Shown here one piece after another: positions 41,436 through 49,691 of a stretch of 64,000 bases of DNA; within the stretch, counting starts at the first letter, position 1; each line of letters opens with the position of its first letter. The stretch spans positions 120,562 through 184,561 of the forward strand of contig JAOAGT010000001.1 of NCBI GenBank assembly GCA_026415615.1, read 5' to 3'. The notes beneath the pieces were generated by a model, which saw nothing but the letters and a program-made list of their open reading frames with translations, did not search any database and was not told the origin of the DNA. Both the position numbers and the translations under genes were made by a program. Origin of the DNA: Thermoleophilia bacterium (GTDB lineage Bacteria; Actinomycetota; Thermoleophilia; RBG-16-64-13).

Positions 41436-43424
41436 CTACTGCACCAGAATGACGATATCCCCCGTGTAGGTGTGCCCGGCCTCAGGCGTGACCTCGGCGC
41501 CGTTCACGGTCATCTTTAGGGTTTTGCCCGCAGGAGCTTGGATCTGGCAGCCTGCGCCAAGCACAAGCTTGGTCAGATAGCTTGTGCCGGTGACTGTCCA
41601 CACAGAGCCATCAGACAGGTAGACAAGCACACCGTTATTGAGTGCAGGCTTAGGCGTGTTGTATACGCGGCCGAGCTCCTGGTAGTTGGCGCTTGTAATG
41701 GTGTCTACGTAATGCAGGGTCTCGGCGGCAGTGATCACGCCGGTAACCGACGAACCGTACAGCTTGACCACTAGATTTCGGGCCACGGCAGGGGCACCCG
41801 GTGGGAAAGGTGGCTTTAGATCACCACGCATTCCGTTGTAGAAGTTGCCGACGAGGTCAATGTTCCTAAACGTGCAGATCGCATCGCCGGAGTTGATGTT
41901 GTAGATGTCGTGATCGTTGTTCTTTGCGATCGGATTGGTTGGCTGTTTGTAGACACCGGTATTGGTCATGGCCGGCGGAACCGGACCGGGATCATCATCA
42001 TCCATAAGCTGGAAGATGACACCGTTTGCCGGATTAAGCTGGGCGCCCAGGGTGCCGTCAACCACCACCTTGACTTTTTGCCCCTTATCCAGGAAAACTG
42101 CCTCTTTGGTGTTAAAGACAGTCTCTCCTGTCACGTAGGCTGCCCCTTCGCCATGCCACATGACGCCGAAGCGGCCGGAGTTGATGACTGTCTCCCTCGG
42201 CTGTATCGACTTAAGATCGTCAGCCGTGAGCCCGAGACCGTAAAGCTTATTAAGTCTCTTGACCGCCCCAGCCGTGCTTGGCCCGTAGTGCACGGTACCG
42301 CCCCGGTTGATAGCCGCATAGGTTCCCACGTTCAAGGTGCAGCCGAGGAAGTACTCTGTGGCATTGCCAATCACGTAGGAGCCATACCCTTCGGGGCCGG
42401 TGGCGATAGTGCTGTTTATGGCTACTAGCTTCGGTTCAGTGCAGCCGTCGGTGGAGAGCACTCCCCATCCCGAAGAATAGATATACGAATTGATGTAAGC
42501 AGCCTTGGTACGAGTGCCTAGAAGGTTAGTGGCGCGCACATTGTTCTTGGTGCCATCCATTCCAAGCATCCACGGGATGGACCGCATCTGCGTGGTGTCA
42601 ATGGTTTGGACGTAGTCAGGAGGTAGTTTGCCCGCGTATGTCTTAATGGTGGAGTTTTTCACTACTACGGTTGATCCACCGTCGGCGACTACCCCTGTCC
42701 GGACTACACCCTTGTTAACGATGGTGCTGCGGTCGACGACAAGCCGGCTGGCGCCATTAGCTACTATGGCAGCGCCGTAGCCGATAAAGTCGCTTCGCCC
42801 GTTCCCTTCCAGGTTTATGCTGGCGTTTCGTACTGTGTAAGTGCCGCCGTTGGTCACGTAGATCCCGTTAAAGCACTCACCCGTGGAGCGGATGGCGATG
42901 TTCTTGGCATACGTGCTGGTTACAACTCCCCCGCGTATTGCCCGGGTTACTGAGCGGTCGTAGGCTACTCCGTTCTTATCAACAAAAAGTGCCTGTCTAA
43001 ACGGGAAATATATGGTCTGACCTCCCGGACCAGGACCCACGTACGGCACTAGGTTCTGCAGCCGAACGTTAAGCCAAACATCGCGGTAGGTGCCCGGCTG
43101 GATAGCGGTGTCTACTCCCGCCGTGGTGACGAGCTTCTGTCCTGTTTCCACGGCCTTGATGGTCATCGAGACACTGTACCCGTTGGGAACTGTTATCACG
43201 CCGCCAGGCTCGACAATCAGCGTACGTACGTAGGTATCGCCGTCGGTGGGCAATACCCACGTTTCTCCAGTGTGTACAGTCTTGACGGCAATCCAATGCT
43301 TGACCGTTGGGGCACCTGCCGCTGCGGTCTCGGGGGCGGCAAGAGCTGTGAGCCCCACTGCCAAGAGAAGAGCTGCTAGGAGAAAAACCCCAGCAAGCAG
43401 CCAAGGTGAACGACGTTTTGTCAT
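41436..43424 (-). CDS. Secreted right-handed beta-helix protein
   Basis: 662 residues. A Sec signal peptide (basic MTKRRSPW, hydrophobic core, end near residue 30 at ALAA) leads to a long repetitive beta-rich exoprotein. Rungs such as IAIRSTGECFNGIYVTNGGTYTVRNASI, LVVDRSTIVNKGVV and VVVKNSTIKTYAG are typical of parallel beta-helix/pectin-lyase-like folds. There is no LPXTG, membrane anchor or catalytic motif I can name. It may be an adhesin, an S-layer-type protein or a polysaccharide-active enzyme. The start is ATG behind AAGGAGG; the frame extends 63 codons upstream without a signal, so that part is discarded. Monocistronic. Confidence 0.85.
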   Translation of the reverse strand: MTKRRSPWLLAGVFLLAALLLAVGLTALAAPETAAAGAPTVKHWIAVKTVHTGETWVLPTDGDTYVRTLIVEPGGVITVPNGYSVSMTIKAVETGQKLVTTAGVDTAIQPGTYRDVWLNVRLQNLVPYVGPGPGGQTIYFPFRQALFVDKNGVAYDRSVTRAIRGGVVTSTYAKNIAIRSTGECFNGIYVTNGGTYTVRNASINLEGNGRSDFIGYGAAIVANGASRLVVDRSTIVNKGVVRTGVVADGGSTVVVKNSTIKTYAGKLPPDYVQTIDTTQMRSIPWMLGMDGTKNNVRATNLLGTRTKAAYINSYIYSSGWGVLSTDGCTEPKLVAINSTIATGPEGYGSYVIGNATEYFLGCTLNVGTYAAINRGGTVHYGPSTAGAVKRLNKLYGLGLTADDLKSIQPRETVINSGRFGVMWHGEGAAYVTGETVFNTKEAVFLDKGQKVKVVVDGTLGAQLNPANGVIFQLMDDDDPGPVPPAMTNTGVYKQPTNPIAKNNDHDIYNINSGDAICTFRNIDLVGNFYNGMRGDLKPPFPPGAPAVARNLVVKLYGSSVTGVITAAETLHYVDTITSANYQELGRVYNTPKPALNNGVLVYLSDGSVWTVTGTSYLTKLVLGAGCQIQAPAGKTLKMTVNGAEVTPEAGHTYTGDIVILVQ

Positions 43425-43719
43425 TGCTGCACCCTCCTTTTTACTAGCCTTCTTGCGCTCCACGAGCCTTGTGAGCGGCCGCCAGCAGACTAGCCCGCCA
43501 GCGTGTCTGGGGACGGCGTACCCGTGCCACAGCGCAGAATCCGCCGTACCCATCCTGCTGCGGTCACCCTGATACCTTTTTTGAGACTTTTTGGTTAGTT
43601 TGTCAAGAAGCAATTAGGAACCGGCAGAACGCGAGCGTTGGCAGTGAGGCGCCGCGGCGTGGTCCCAATGAGCGCGGCGCCGTGGTCCCAATGAGCGGCT
43701 GGGCGTGGTCCCAATCGTT
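43425..43719. other. Upstream region of the beta-helix gene
   Basis: 295 bases between the 3' end of the TetR gene and the beta-helix start. It holds the ribosome site, a TTGACA on the minus strand near 43606 without a clear -10 at the right distance, and the triple repeat listed separately. No small gene is credible. Confidence 0.6.
43658..43715. repeat. Three copies of CGTGGTCCCAAT with 23-bp period
   Basis: CGTGGTCCCAATGAGCG at 43658 and 43681 is identical; a third copy of the first 12 bases is at 43704. The spacing is exactly 23. It begins just past the TetR stop and lies about 235 bases before the beta-helix gene. Either an operator array or another 3'-end tandem repeat. Confidence 0.85.
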
Positions 43720-44346
43720 CTAGTCTTCCTGAACCTCAGAAGAATCCGCCCGGAGTGTCCCAAGGTATCTCTTAATGCATTGCCGAAGAAGGCCTGTGTC
43801 GACGACCTCCGTAGCTCCCGACATCATGGCAAGATCTTCGGCCCAGCAAAACATGTGAAGAGCCCACGCCACTTCTTCCGACGGGACGTTTTTGCGGATA
43901 CATCCGCGGGCCTTGCCTTCGTCTACCATTTGGACAATCGCCTGAAAAGAACCGAAGTTTTCAATGGAAAGACGGTCAATTTCCGTAGAGCTTGAGGCAA
44001 GTTCCAGAAAAAATGGTCGAATCACCGTGTTGAAGTTCTCTTTGGCCCACGCGGCGTGATTGTCAACCAACTCTTCCAATCTGCGCAAGATGTCGGGGTG
44101 GCTTGAAGAAGCTATCCAGTCCATAGCCCGGACATTGGCGCTCTGGTTAGCCTCTGTGATTAGGGCAGCGCGACTAGGAAAATGGCGGTACAACGCACCA
44201 GGCGTCATCCCTACCGCCGCGGCGATGCGAGAAATAGTGGCTCCCTCTAGCCCATTTTCGGTGATAATGCGAAGAGTCGCCTCAAGAATCTCCCTGCGGC
44301 GCTCCTCCCCGCTCTTGCGAATGTATGTTCTTACCCGACGTTCCAT
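43720..44346 (-). CDS. TetR-family transcription regulator
   Basis: 208 residues. The N-terminal HTH (~17-63: ILEATLRIITENGLEGATISRIAAAVGMTPGALYRHFPSRAAL) is a standard TetR domain; the C-terminal ligand domain is not identifiable. Divergent from the MtaA/UroD-family gene, with a dyad operator and overlapping promoters in the shared gap, so it very likely represses both itself and that gene until a ligand binds. The ATG has only a weak ribosome site. Confidence 0.93.
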   Translation of the reverse strand: MERRVRTYIRKSGEERRREILEATLRIITENGLEGATISRIAAAVGMTPGALYRHFPSRAALITEANQSANVRAMDWIASSSHPDILRRLEELVDNHAAWAKENFNTVIRPFFLELASSSTEIDRLSIENFGSFQAIVQMVDEGKARGCIRKNVPSEEVAWALHMFCWAEDLAMMSGATEVVDTGLLRQCIKRYLGTLRADSSEVQED

Positions 44347-44370
44347 GAGCTCATGACTTTTCTCCGAGTA

Positions 44371-44398
44371 TTGACAGCATACACGATGGAACTGTAAT
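44371..44398 (+). promoter_or_regulatory. Promoter of the MtaA/UroD-family gene
   Basis: TTGACA (44371-44376), 16 bases, TGTAAT (44393-44398). The start point would be near 44405, inside the dyad that follows. On the other strand TTTACC-N17-TATGCT (44406 to 44378) is a fair promoter for the TetR gene. Confidence 0.7.
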
Positions 44399-44400
44399 TT

Positions 44401-44432
44401 GGTAAATGCTTTTTACGTAATGGATATTTACC
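44401..44432. promoter_or_regulatory. Dyad operator for the divergent TetR regulator
   Basis: A 32-base dyad centred between 44416 and 44417: outer arms GGTAAAT/ATTTACC and a central TTACGTAA palindrome share one axis; 11 of 16 positions are symmetric. It overlaps the start point of the rightward promoter and the -35 of the leftward one, the classic position for repression of both. Confidence 0.7.
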
Positions 44433-44530
44433 TAGCTTGCGAACGTAGGTCCGGCGGGTCCCACGGGGGCGGGTCCTTGTGGGAGCAGCCGCCTCGGGTT
44501 CCTCGCGAGTGGCTATGGAGGTGAGTTTGT

Positions 44531-45640
44531 GTGAATTCATTTGAGAAGCTGCATCGAGCCATAAATCTGCAGCCTACGCCGGAAATACCTGTCTACCCTC
44601 ACATAGTTACATTTGCCGGTCGGTGTGCAGGCATCACGCAGGCGGAGCTTTTCAGCAGCAACAAGGTCTGGCTTCAGGCTTACGAGAAGACTCTTGCCCG
44701 GGTTGGAAGGCCAGACGTGGTCTTTCCTATGAATCCAGCTGACACTGCTTATACCGAGTCGATGCGGGTCAAATTACCTGGCAAAGAGCTAGGGCCCGAC
44801 GAACCATTTCAGTTTATAGAAGATGAATTCATGCTCGAGTCAGACTACGACCTCATTCTAAGCAAGGGCTGGAATACCTGGAACATGGAGTTTATGAAGA
44901 GGATTCAAAATCCCCCGTTAACAGGCCCTCTGTCTACGTTCCGGGTCATCTGGCGCCTCATTCGCGTAGGTCTGAACACCAAGAAGAACGTGAAGTACTG
45001 GGAAGACCGCGGGCTTCCGGTGATGTTTCACGCAGGGGTGGCGCCGCCTTTTGACGTTTTCTCGCTTTCACGCTCACTCCGACCGTTTTTCCGGGATATT
45101 TTCTACAACGCGGACAAGGTAAAAAGAGCAATAGAGCTTGGCACTGACGCCATGATTCAACTGGGCATCACCAATGCTAAGCGCGCAGGTGGTGACCGGG
45201 TGGCGATTTTCGCGATGCGGTCCAGCGCCAGTTTTATCTCGCCCAAGATCTTTGACGAATTCTCTTTCCCCTCAATCAAGAAGATGGTCGAGGCCTACCA
45301 TGCGGCTGGTCTGGTGTCAGTGTTGCACTGCGATGGCAACTGGGATCCAATGATACCCAGGTTTCTTGAGCTTCCCCGGGCTAGCTGTGTGGTCGAGCTT
45401 GACGGGGCGACGGATATTCGCAAAGCGCGAGAGGTTCTAAAAAGTCATCTTTGTATAAAGGGAGACGTGCGGCCAGCGCTTCTGTCTTTGGGTACGCCTG
45501 AAGAAGTGTCTGCCTACTGCAAGGAGCTAGTCGAGTTCATGGGTCATGACGGCGGGTTCATCTTAGGCTCGGGCTGCGAGGTGCCCATAACAGCCAAGGT
45601 GGAGAACGTGAAGGCGCTAATCGACGCAGCAAGAAGCTAA
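44531..45640 (+). CDS. Uroporphyrinogen decarboxylase/MtaA-type methyltransferase family protein
   Basis: 369 residues of the URO-D fold, in the branch with MtaA/MtbA/CmuA corrinoid:CoM-type methyltransferases. A possible zinc/thiol site is H266-C267 in VLHCDGNWDP with C349 in LGSGCEVP; IKGDVRPALL and EVSAYCKELVEFMG are family-like. True haem-pathway URO-D is unlikely because its N-terminal Arg/Asp signature is missing. No corrinoid protein gene lies nearby. O-demethylation of methoxylated aromatics often uses such proteins, which would suit the phenolic theme, but this is inference. The start is GTG behind GGAGGTG; expression is probably TetR-controlled. Confidence 0.75.
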   Translation: MNSFEKLHRAINLQPTPEIPVYPHIVTFAGRCAGITQAELFSSNKVWLQAYEKTLARVGRPDVVFPMNPADTAYTESMRVKLPGKELGPDEPFQFIEDEFMLESDYDLILSKGWNTWNMEFMKRIQNPPLTGPLSTFRVIWRLIRVGLNTKKNVKYWEDRGLPVMFHAGVAPPFDVFSLSRSLRPFFRDIFYNADKVKRAIELGTDAMIQLGITNAKRAGGDRVAIFAMRSSASFISPKIFDEFSFPSIKKMVEAYHAAGLVSVLHCDGNWDPMIPRFLELPRASCVVELDGATDIRKAREVLKSHLCIKGDVRPALLSLGTPEEVSAYCKELVEFMGHDGGFILGSGCEVPITAKVENVKALIDAARS

Positions 45641-45695
45641 TCTCAGGAATGACCAGGCTCGCGTGAGCTCTCCGTGTGCTTGTGGCGAGGTGCGA

Positions 45696-46547
45696 ATGTG
45701 TCGACTATTTGGGCTAATAGCAAACCAGGATGTGGATGTCCGTTTCTCGCTACTTGGAACTCGGGGTGACTCCAGGTGGATAAGAGAGTTGGCCCCCACC
45801 AATCCCGACGGATGGGGCATTGGATGGTACGAGGGCTCTGGGCCGCGGGTTGTCAAGGAGCCACTCCCCGCGCACGAGAGCGAGGGGTTTAGACGAGCCG
45901 TACTAGCTGCGCGCTCAAGAGTATTTGTTTCTCACGTGCGTGAAGCAAGCGAGGGTGCCGTTCGCACCGAGAATTGTCATCCCTTTGTGTATGAAGGGTG
46001 GATCTTTGCTCACAACGGCACGGTAAGTCGAGAGAGACTTCTCTCAAAGCTTAGTGAGAGGCACTTCTCGGCGATTGAGGGGGAAACAGATTCAGAGGTT
46101 CTCTTTCACTGGGTGCTACAGAACATAGAGCGGGCCGGTGATGCAGTCGAGGGTATCCGAGTGGCGCTGAAAGAGATTGTTCAGCCTAGTCACCCGGCCA
46201 CAGCTGCCAATTATCTACTTACTGACGGCAGGACGCTCTACGCTTGCCGCTACGCCAAGAGGGATTACGACGAGTACTCTCTTTACTACCTGGAACGAAA
46301 GCCCAGCACCTCGGAAATGTGGAGGGCACTCTCCTCCGATACAGGTGAGCTTCTCGAAAGCAAGATGTCTTCTGGTGCGCAAGCTGTGCTTGTGTGTTCG
46401 GAGAGACTCACCGACGACGAAGATTGGCGCGAGATTCCCTGCGGACACTTGCTTGTGGTCGATAGCGGTCTCTTCGTGCGAATAGAGCCCGTAAAGAATT
46501 TAGGTGAGAGCCCAGACCTAACATGTGAGGACCGAAATCTAACATGA
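45696..46547 (+). CDS. Class II (Ntn-type) glutamine amidotransferase
   Basis: 283 residues. The protein opens MCRLFGLIAN; after Met removal, C2 is the N-terminal nucleophile, which fixes the start at this ATG rather than 33 bases earlier. Other family marks are NPDGWGIGWYEG, VSHVREASEG, NCHPFVYEGWIFAHNGTV and EGETDSEVLFHW. It resembles YafJ/EgtC-like amidotransferases of unknown acceptor. No synthetase or ligase domain is attached. A decayed relative lies about 9.3 kb downstream with similar upstream sequence. The C-terminus (DLTCEDRNLT) is encoded by a short tandem repeat that crosses the stop codon. Confidence 0.9.
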   Translation: MCRLFGLIANQDVDVRFSLLGTRGDSRWIRELAPTNPDGWGIGWYEGSGPRVVKEPLPAHESEGFRRAVLAARSRVFVSHVREASEGAVRTENCHPFVYEGWIFAHNGTVSRERLLSKLSERHFSAIEGETDSEVLFHWVLQNIERAGDAVEGIRVALKEIVQPSHPATAANYLLTDGRTLYACRYAKRDYDEYSLYYLERKPSTSEMWRALSSDTGELLESKMSSGAQAVLVCSERLTDDEDWREIPCGHLLVVDSGLFVRIEPVKNLGESPDLTCEDRNLT

Positions 46548-46575
46548 ACAGCGAGATCTAACCTGAACAGTGTCC
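46515..46575 (+). repeat. Three-unit tandem repeat across the amidotransferase stop
   Basis: CTAACATGTGAGG (from 46518), CTAACATGAACAGCGAG (from 46539) and CTAACCTGAACAGTGTC (from 46558) repeat at 21 and 19 bases. The TGA stop (46545-46547) lies in the second unit, so the first half of the array is translated as the C-terminus. Confidence 0.7.
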
Positions 46576-46738
46576 CGTCACCAACATTCTCGCCGTGGAC
46601 AAGGCGCGGTCCACTCCGCGGAATGTGTCTTGTTACCTTGTAGCCGAGAGAGCAGGTTTGGTATGGTACAGCTCGGATCAACGAACGTACCCCTGCCTTT
46701 GGTGATTGCTTCGCTCTAATGTGTCAAGGAGGATTCTA

Positions 46739-47350
46739 ATGTCAGAAGAAAGTTACCCGTCCAGCTGGACAGTGGTAGATCACATCATTCCGGGCGTGAC
46801 GCCAGAGATGATTGACTGGTGGTGGGTCAACATGGAGAAAGGCTACGAGCTCTGGTGTCCCGAGGAGCACAAGAGTTTCCGCTGGGAAGTTAAACCACCA
46901 CTGGGCGGCCATGTGGGCGCGCTGCAGGTTGTCGAGGAGAGCATCAACTATGGCCCGGTTATGGAAATTCACATCGAATGGTTGGATCCCAATCTTGGGA
47001 CTCCCGAACAGAAGGCCTTCTGGACTTACGACCACCTGTTGGTCGCTGGCCCGCCGAAAAGAGACCCCGCAGCGCCCCAGTTTGTAGTCCTGTCTCACCA
47101 GTATGAAGCAATCCCGGGCGGGTGCAGGATGCGTTCTTGCATGCATACGCCTCCAGGGATGCCACGTGTTGAAGGTTGGCGCGAGCACAACATCGCCGAG
47201 GTCAGCAGATTCAAGGACTTCTTGCCTGTACTGTGGAGTCTTTGGCAGGCGGTAAAGGATCCTGCCATCAATCGTCGGTCGGTATTTACATACGAAAAGC
47301 GCGGCTCCGATATTGTTTACGTCGAGAAGGTGGTGCCTCGTGAGCGCTGA
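46739..47350 (+). CDS. PhlG/phloretin-hydrolase-like (DAPG hydrolase family) protein
   Basis: 203 residues. It resembles the DAPG-hydrolase domain family (2,4-diacetylphloroglucinol hydrolase PhlG and phloretin hydrolase), zinc enzymes that cleave a C-C bond between an acyl group and a phloroglucinol ring. Support is the N-terminal PEMIDWWWVNMEKGYELWCPEEHKSFRW pattern and an H150-x3-E154 pair like the His-x3-Glu zinc ligands of PhlG, with H44 and E66/E76 as further candidates. Shorter than PhlG (~290), so it is at least a divergent branch; assignment comes from memory of the family. ATG is six bases after AAGGAGG. It overlaps the ferredoxin gene by 11 bases, and a flavoprotein gene follows. 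Confidence 0.6.
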   Translation: MSEESYPSSWTVVDHIIPGVTPEMIDWWWVNMEKGYELWCPEEHKSFRWEVKPPLGGHVGALQVVEESINYGPVMEIHIEWLDPNLGTPEQKAFWTYDHLLVAGPPKRDPAAPQFVVLSHQYEAIPGGCRMRSCMHTPPGMPRVEGWREHNIAEVSRFKDFLPVLWSLWQAVKDPAINRRSVFTYEKRGSDIVYVEKVVPRER

Positions 47351-47585
47351 GGCGACGGGACTCTGGATCAAAGAAATCAAGTTGGACGTGGACAAATGCA
47401 CAGGCTGCCAATCGTGTGTTAAAGCCTGCTTTGTCGATGTGTTGCGGTGGGATGCAGAGAGGAAGCGGCCGGTAGTGGCTTACCCCGAAGACTGCGTATG
47501 GTGTCTGGCTTGTGAATGCGCGTGTCCGGAGGACGCAATCGACGTCGTCCCCAATATACCGGCGCCTCTGCGGCGGTCGTTCTAG
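47340..47585 (+). CDS. 2[4Fe-4S] ferredoxin
   Basis: 81 residues with CTGCQSCVKAC and CVWCLACECACPEDAI, both complete. The start is GTG (MSAEATGLW), behind GAAGGTGGT and inside the end of the PhlG-like gene; the longer frame is an overlap artefact. Likely the electron partner of the flavoprotein encoded 58 bases downstream, as AprB is for AprA. Confidence 0.88.
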   Translation: MSAEATGLWIKEIKLDVDKCTGCQSCVKACFVDVLRWDAERKRPVVAYPEDCVWCLACECACPEDAIDVVPNIPAPLRRSF

Positions 47586-47643
47586 CCGTTTGGAAGCATT
47601 TTTCCAACCAAAGATCGAGTTGTGTGAGAACTAGAGGTGTGCT

Positions 47644-49389
47644 TTGAAAACACTAGATAGCCTGGCAGAGGTCCTTACCACGGATGTTCTCATAGTTGGA
47701 GGGGGCATAGGTGGATTGGCTGCTGCCATCAACGTTAAGGAAGCGGCCCCCGAACTGCAGGTGCTCATAGCCGAAAAGCAGACCACCGGGTGGGCGGGCA
47801 AGGCCACCAAGATCGGAGGCTTCCTGGCTTTTCTCAAGCCCGGGGATGACGCTGATCGATTCATCGATTATCAGGTACGGCGATGCGGCTTCTACCTGAA
47901 CGACCAGCGTGCTTTGACCAAATATGTCCACGACACATACCGGGCCATCGAGCAGTTCGCTGAGTGGGGAGCCAGGTTAGCTCGCACGCAAGACGGAGGA
48001 CTTGTGTCTTTCCCAGCGTTCTGGGCGCCGGGCTTCTCCATGACTCTTATCGATATCGACCTGATGCGTCCCATGAGAGCCCGAGCCCGAAAGCTGGGGA
48101 CGCAGTTCTTGGACAAGATTCACGTGGCCGAGCTTCTTCTCGACGGGGACCGTGTTGCGGGAGCTGTCGGCTTCGACATCATAACGGGCCGGTTCTATGT
48201 CATAAAGGCAAAGGCCACCATCCTCGCCAATGGGAGCTGCGGCTACAAGGTGAGAAGGTTTTGGGTGGCGGCCAACGGGGATGGAATTGCTGCGGCCTTC
48301 CGTGCGGGCGCCGAGATGCGAAACGCGGAGTTCGGCAACCTTTATGGCCACACAGTGTTCCAAGACACGGATAGTGGCATGGTCGGGTACATGCACCTGG
48401 TGAACAGCGTAGGTGAAAACCTCGCGCAAAAGTACTTGCCCGATGAGGGTCCAGCAGGGGTGTTTCTACCGATACGCCTGGCGGTGGGGATATATAAAGA
48501 GGCCCTAGAAGGCAGAGTCCCCATACGCTTTGCGCCCCCTCCGCAGCAGGCTGCGCACAGGCCAGAGGGGGCCCTGCCCAAGCTGGAAGAATGGCGGCGC
48601 CGACTGGAGGAGAAGGAGAGGCAGTTCGGGCTACCTGACGAGACACAGCGCGAAATTGGCGTGCCACTGCACGGTGAAACCTCCTGTATCAAAGTCGACC
48701 ATGAGATGAGGACCACCCTCGAAGGCTTGTGGGCCATTGGGGACACGAGCTATGCGGGTTCGGCTGTAGCGGGCGCCATGCCGGCGCCTCCCGGTGTCTC
48801 GCCTGGCTCTGGGATCATGTTTGCAGTGATCAGCGCTGCCTGGGCTGGACCATCAGCAGCCCAGTATGCTGCTGAAGCGTCCATGCCTGAGATAGATGGC
48901 TCCACCGTTGAAGCCCTCAAGCAGCAAATCTTTGCCCCGCTTGAACGCGGGGAGGGGGTTGAGCCGGCTGAGGCGATTTCGGCTCTGCAAGATGTCATGG
49001 CTCCTATGAAGTACAACCTGTGTCGGAGCAAGGATAGGCTGGAAGAGGGTCTCGCGCGGGTCCAAATGGTGAAAGAGAAGCTGCCCCTGCTGCGTGCCAA
49101 AGACCTTCATTATCTGAGCAAGTGCCACGAGGTCTGCAGCATGACCCTTTGCGCTGAACTGACCTTGCGGGCCGCCCTTACGAGGACCGAAAGTCGGGGC
49201 TTCCACTACCGAGAAGATTATCCCGAGACCGACAACGAAAACTGGCTGAAATGGGTCATTCTGAGACATGCTGGCGGTCGCGCCGAGCAGAGCCGCGGGT
49301 TTGGGGAAGCTGGCTGTGAGGGTAGCGCCATCGAGGTGTTGACCGAACCAATCCCTATCGAAGAGTACCCCATACGACCGAGCGAGTGA
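47644..49389 (+). CDS. FAD flavoprotein of the fumarate reductase/AprA family
   Basis: 581 residues. The FAD-binding GGGIGGLAAAI begins near 19; GKATKIGGFL, TILANGSCGYK and LWAIGDTSYAG-type C-terminal FAD contacts follow, with a helical C-terminal domain (TLCAELTLRAALTRTESRGFHYREDYP) as in SdhA/FrdA/AprA. The capping-domain residues needed for fumarate or APS catalysis cannot be checked here, so the substrate is unknown. No haem or membrane-anchor subunit is near. The start is TTG, five bases after GAGGTG. With the ferredoxin and PhlG-like genes it makes a three-gene catabolic unit. Confidence 0.85.
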   Translation: MKTLDSLAEVLTTDVLIVGGGIGGLAAAINVKEAAPELQVLIAEKQTTGWAGKATKIGGFLAFLKPGDDADRFIDYQVRRCGFYLNDQRALTKYVHDTYRAIEQFAEWGARLARTQDGGLVSFPAFWAPGFSMTLIDIDLMRPMRARARKLGTQFLDKIHVAELLLDGDRVAGAVGFDIITGRFYVIKAKATILANGSCGYKVRRFWVAANGDGIAAAFRAGAEMRNAEFGNLYGHTVFQDTDSGMVGYMHLVNSVGENLAQKYLPDEGPAGVFLPIRLAVGIYKEALEGRVPIRFAPPPQQAAHRPEGALPKLEEWRRRLEEKERQFGLPDETQREIGVPLHGETSCIKVDHEMRTTLEGLWAIGDTSYAGSAVAGAMPAPPGVSPGSGIMFAVISAAWAGPSAAQYAAEASMPEIDGSTVEALKQQIFAPLERGEGVEPAEAISALQDVMAPMKYNLCRSKDRLEEGLARVQMVKEKLPLLRAKDLHYLSKCHEVCSMTLCAELTLRAALTRTESRGFHYREDYPETDNENWLKWVILRHAGGRAEQSRGFGEAGCEGSAIEVLTEPIPIEEYPIRPSE

Positions 49390-49654
49390 TCAAGAGAGCT
49401 AGGTAGCCGAGGGTCTGCAGACTCACTAGAGACCGTTCCGCCAGTCTGGGTGGCTGCCCCTCCTCTTCCCAGGAGCGGGCTTCTTGTCACCCTGGCGGAC
49501 GGCCTCTGACGCGTGTCGGCCAGCGTGCGCAGAGGCTCATGACTGCGTATTACCCCTGGGCCTCGCATCTCGTTGGCGAACTTCTCCTCAATGTAGCTTG
49601 TCCATGGTGAAAGGAGGGCATTCGCAGCAGGTTTCGGCCAATATAAGTGTGTTA
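49390..49654. other. Intergenic region before the IclR promoter
   Basis: No convincing gene. The minus strand keeps an open frame around 49450-49610 with a protein-like stretch (SYIEEKFANEMRGPG), possibly a gene remnant, but nothing I can assign. Confidence 0.4.
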
Positions 49655-49683
49655 TTGACAACTGGTTTGCACAATACTATAGT
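49655..49683 (+). promoter_or_regulatory. Strong promoter of the IclR gene
   Basis: TTGACA (49655-49660), 17 bases, TATAGT (49678-49683): 11 of 12 consensus bases. Transcription would begin near 49690, at or within two bases of the ATG, so the mRNA should be leaderless; no Shine-Dalgarno exists in the gap. Confidence 0.8.
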
Positions 49684-49691
49684 GACTTGCT

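Noticed and set aside
43424..43613. N-terminal extension of the beta-helix protein
   Set aside because: The open frame continues upstream, but the signal peptide and AAGGAGG fix the start at 43424.
44531..45640. Haem-pathway uroporphyrinogen decarboxylase
   Set aside because: The N-terminal signature of HemE is missing and there are no haem genes nearby; the MtaA-like branch fits better.
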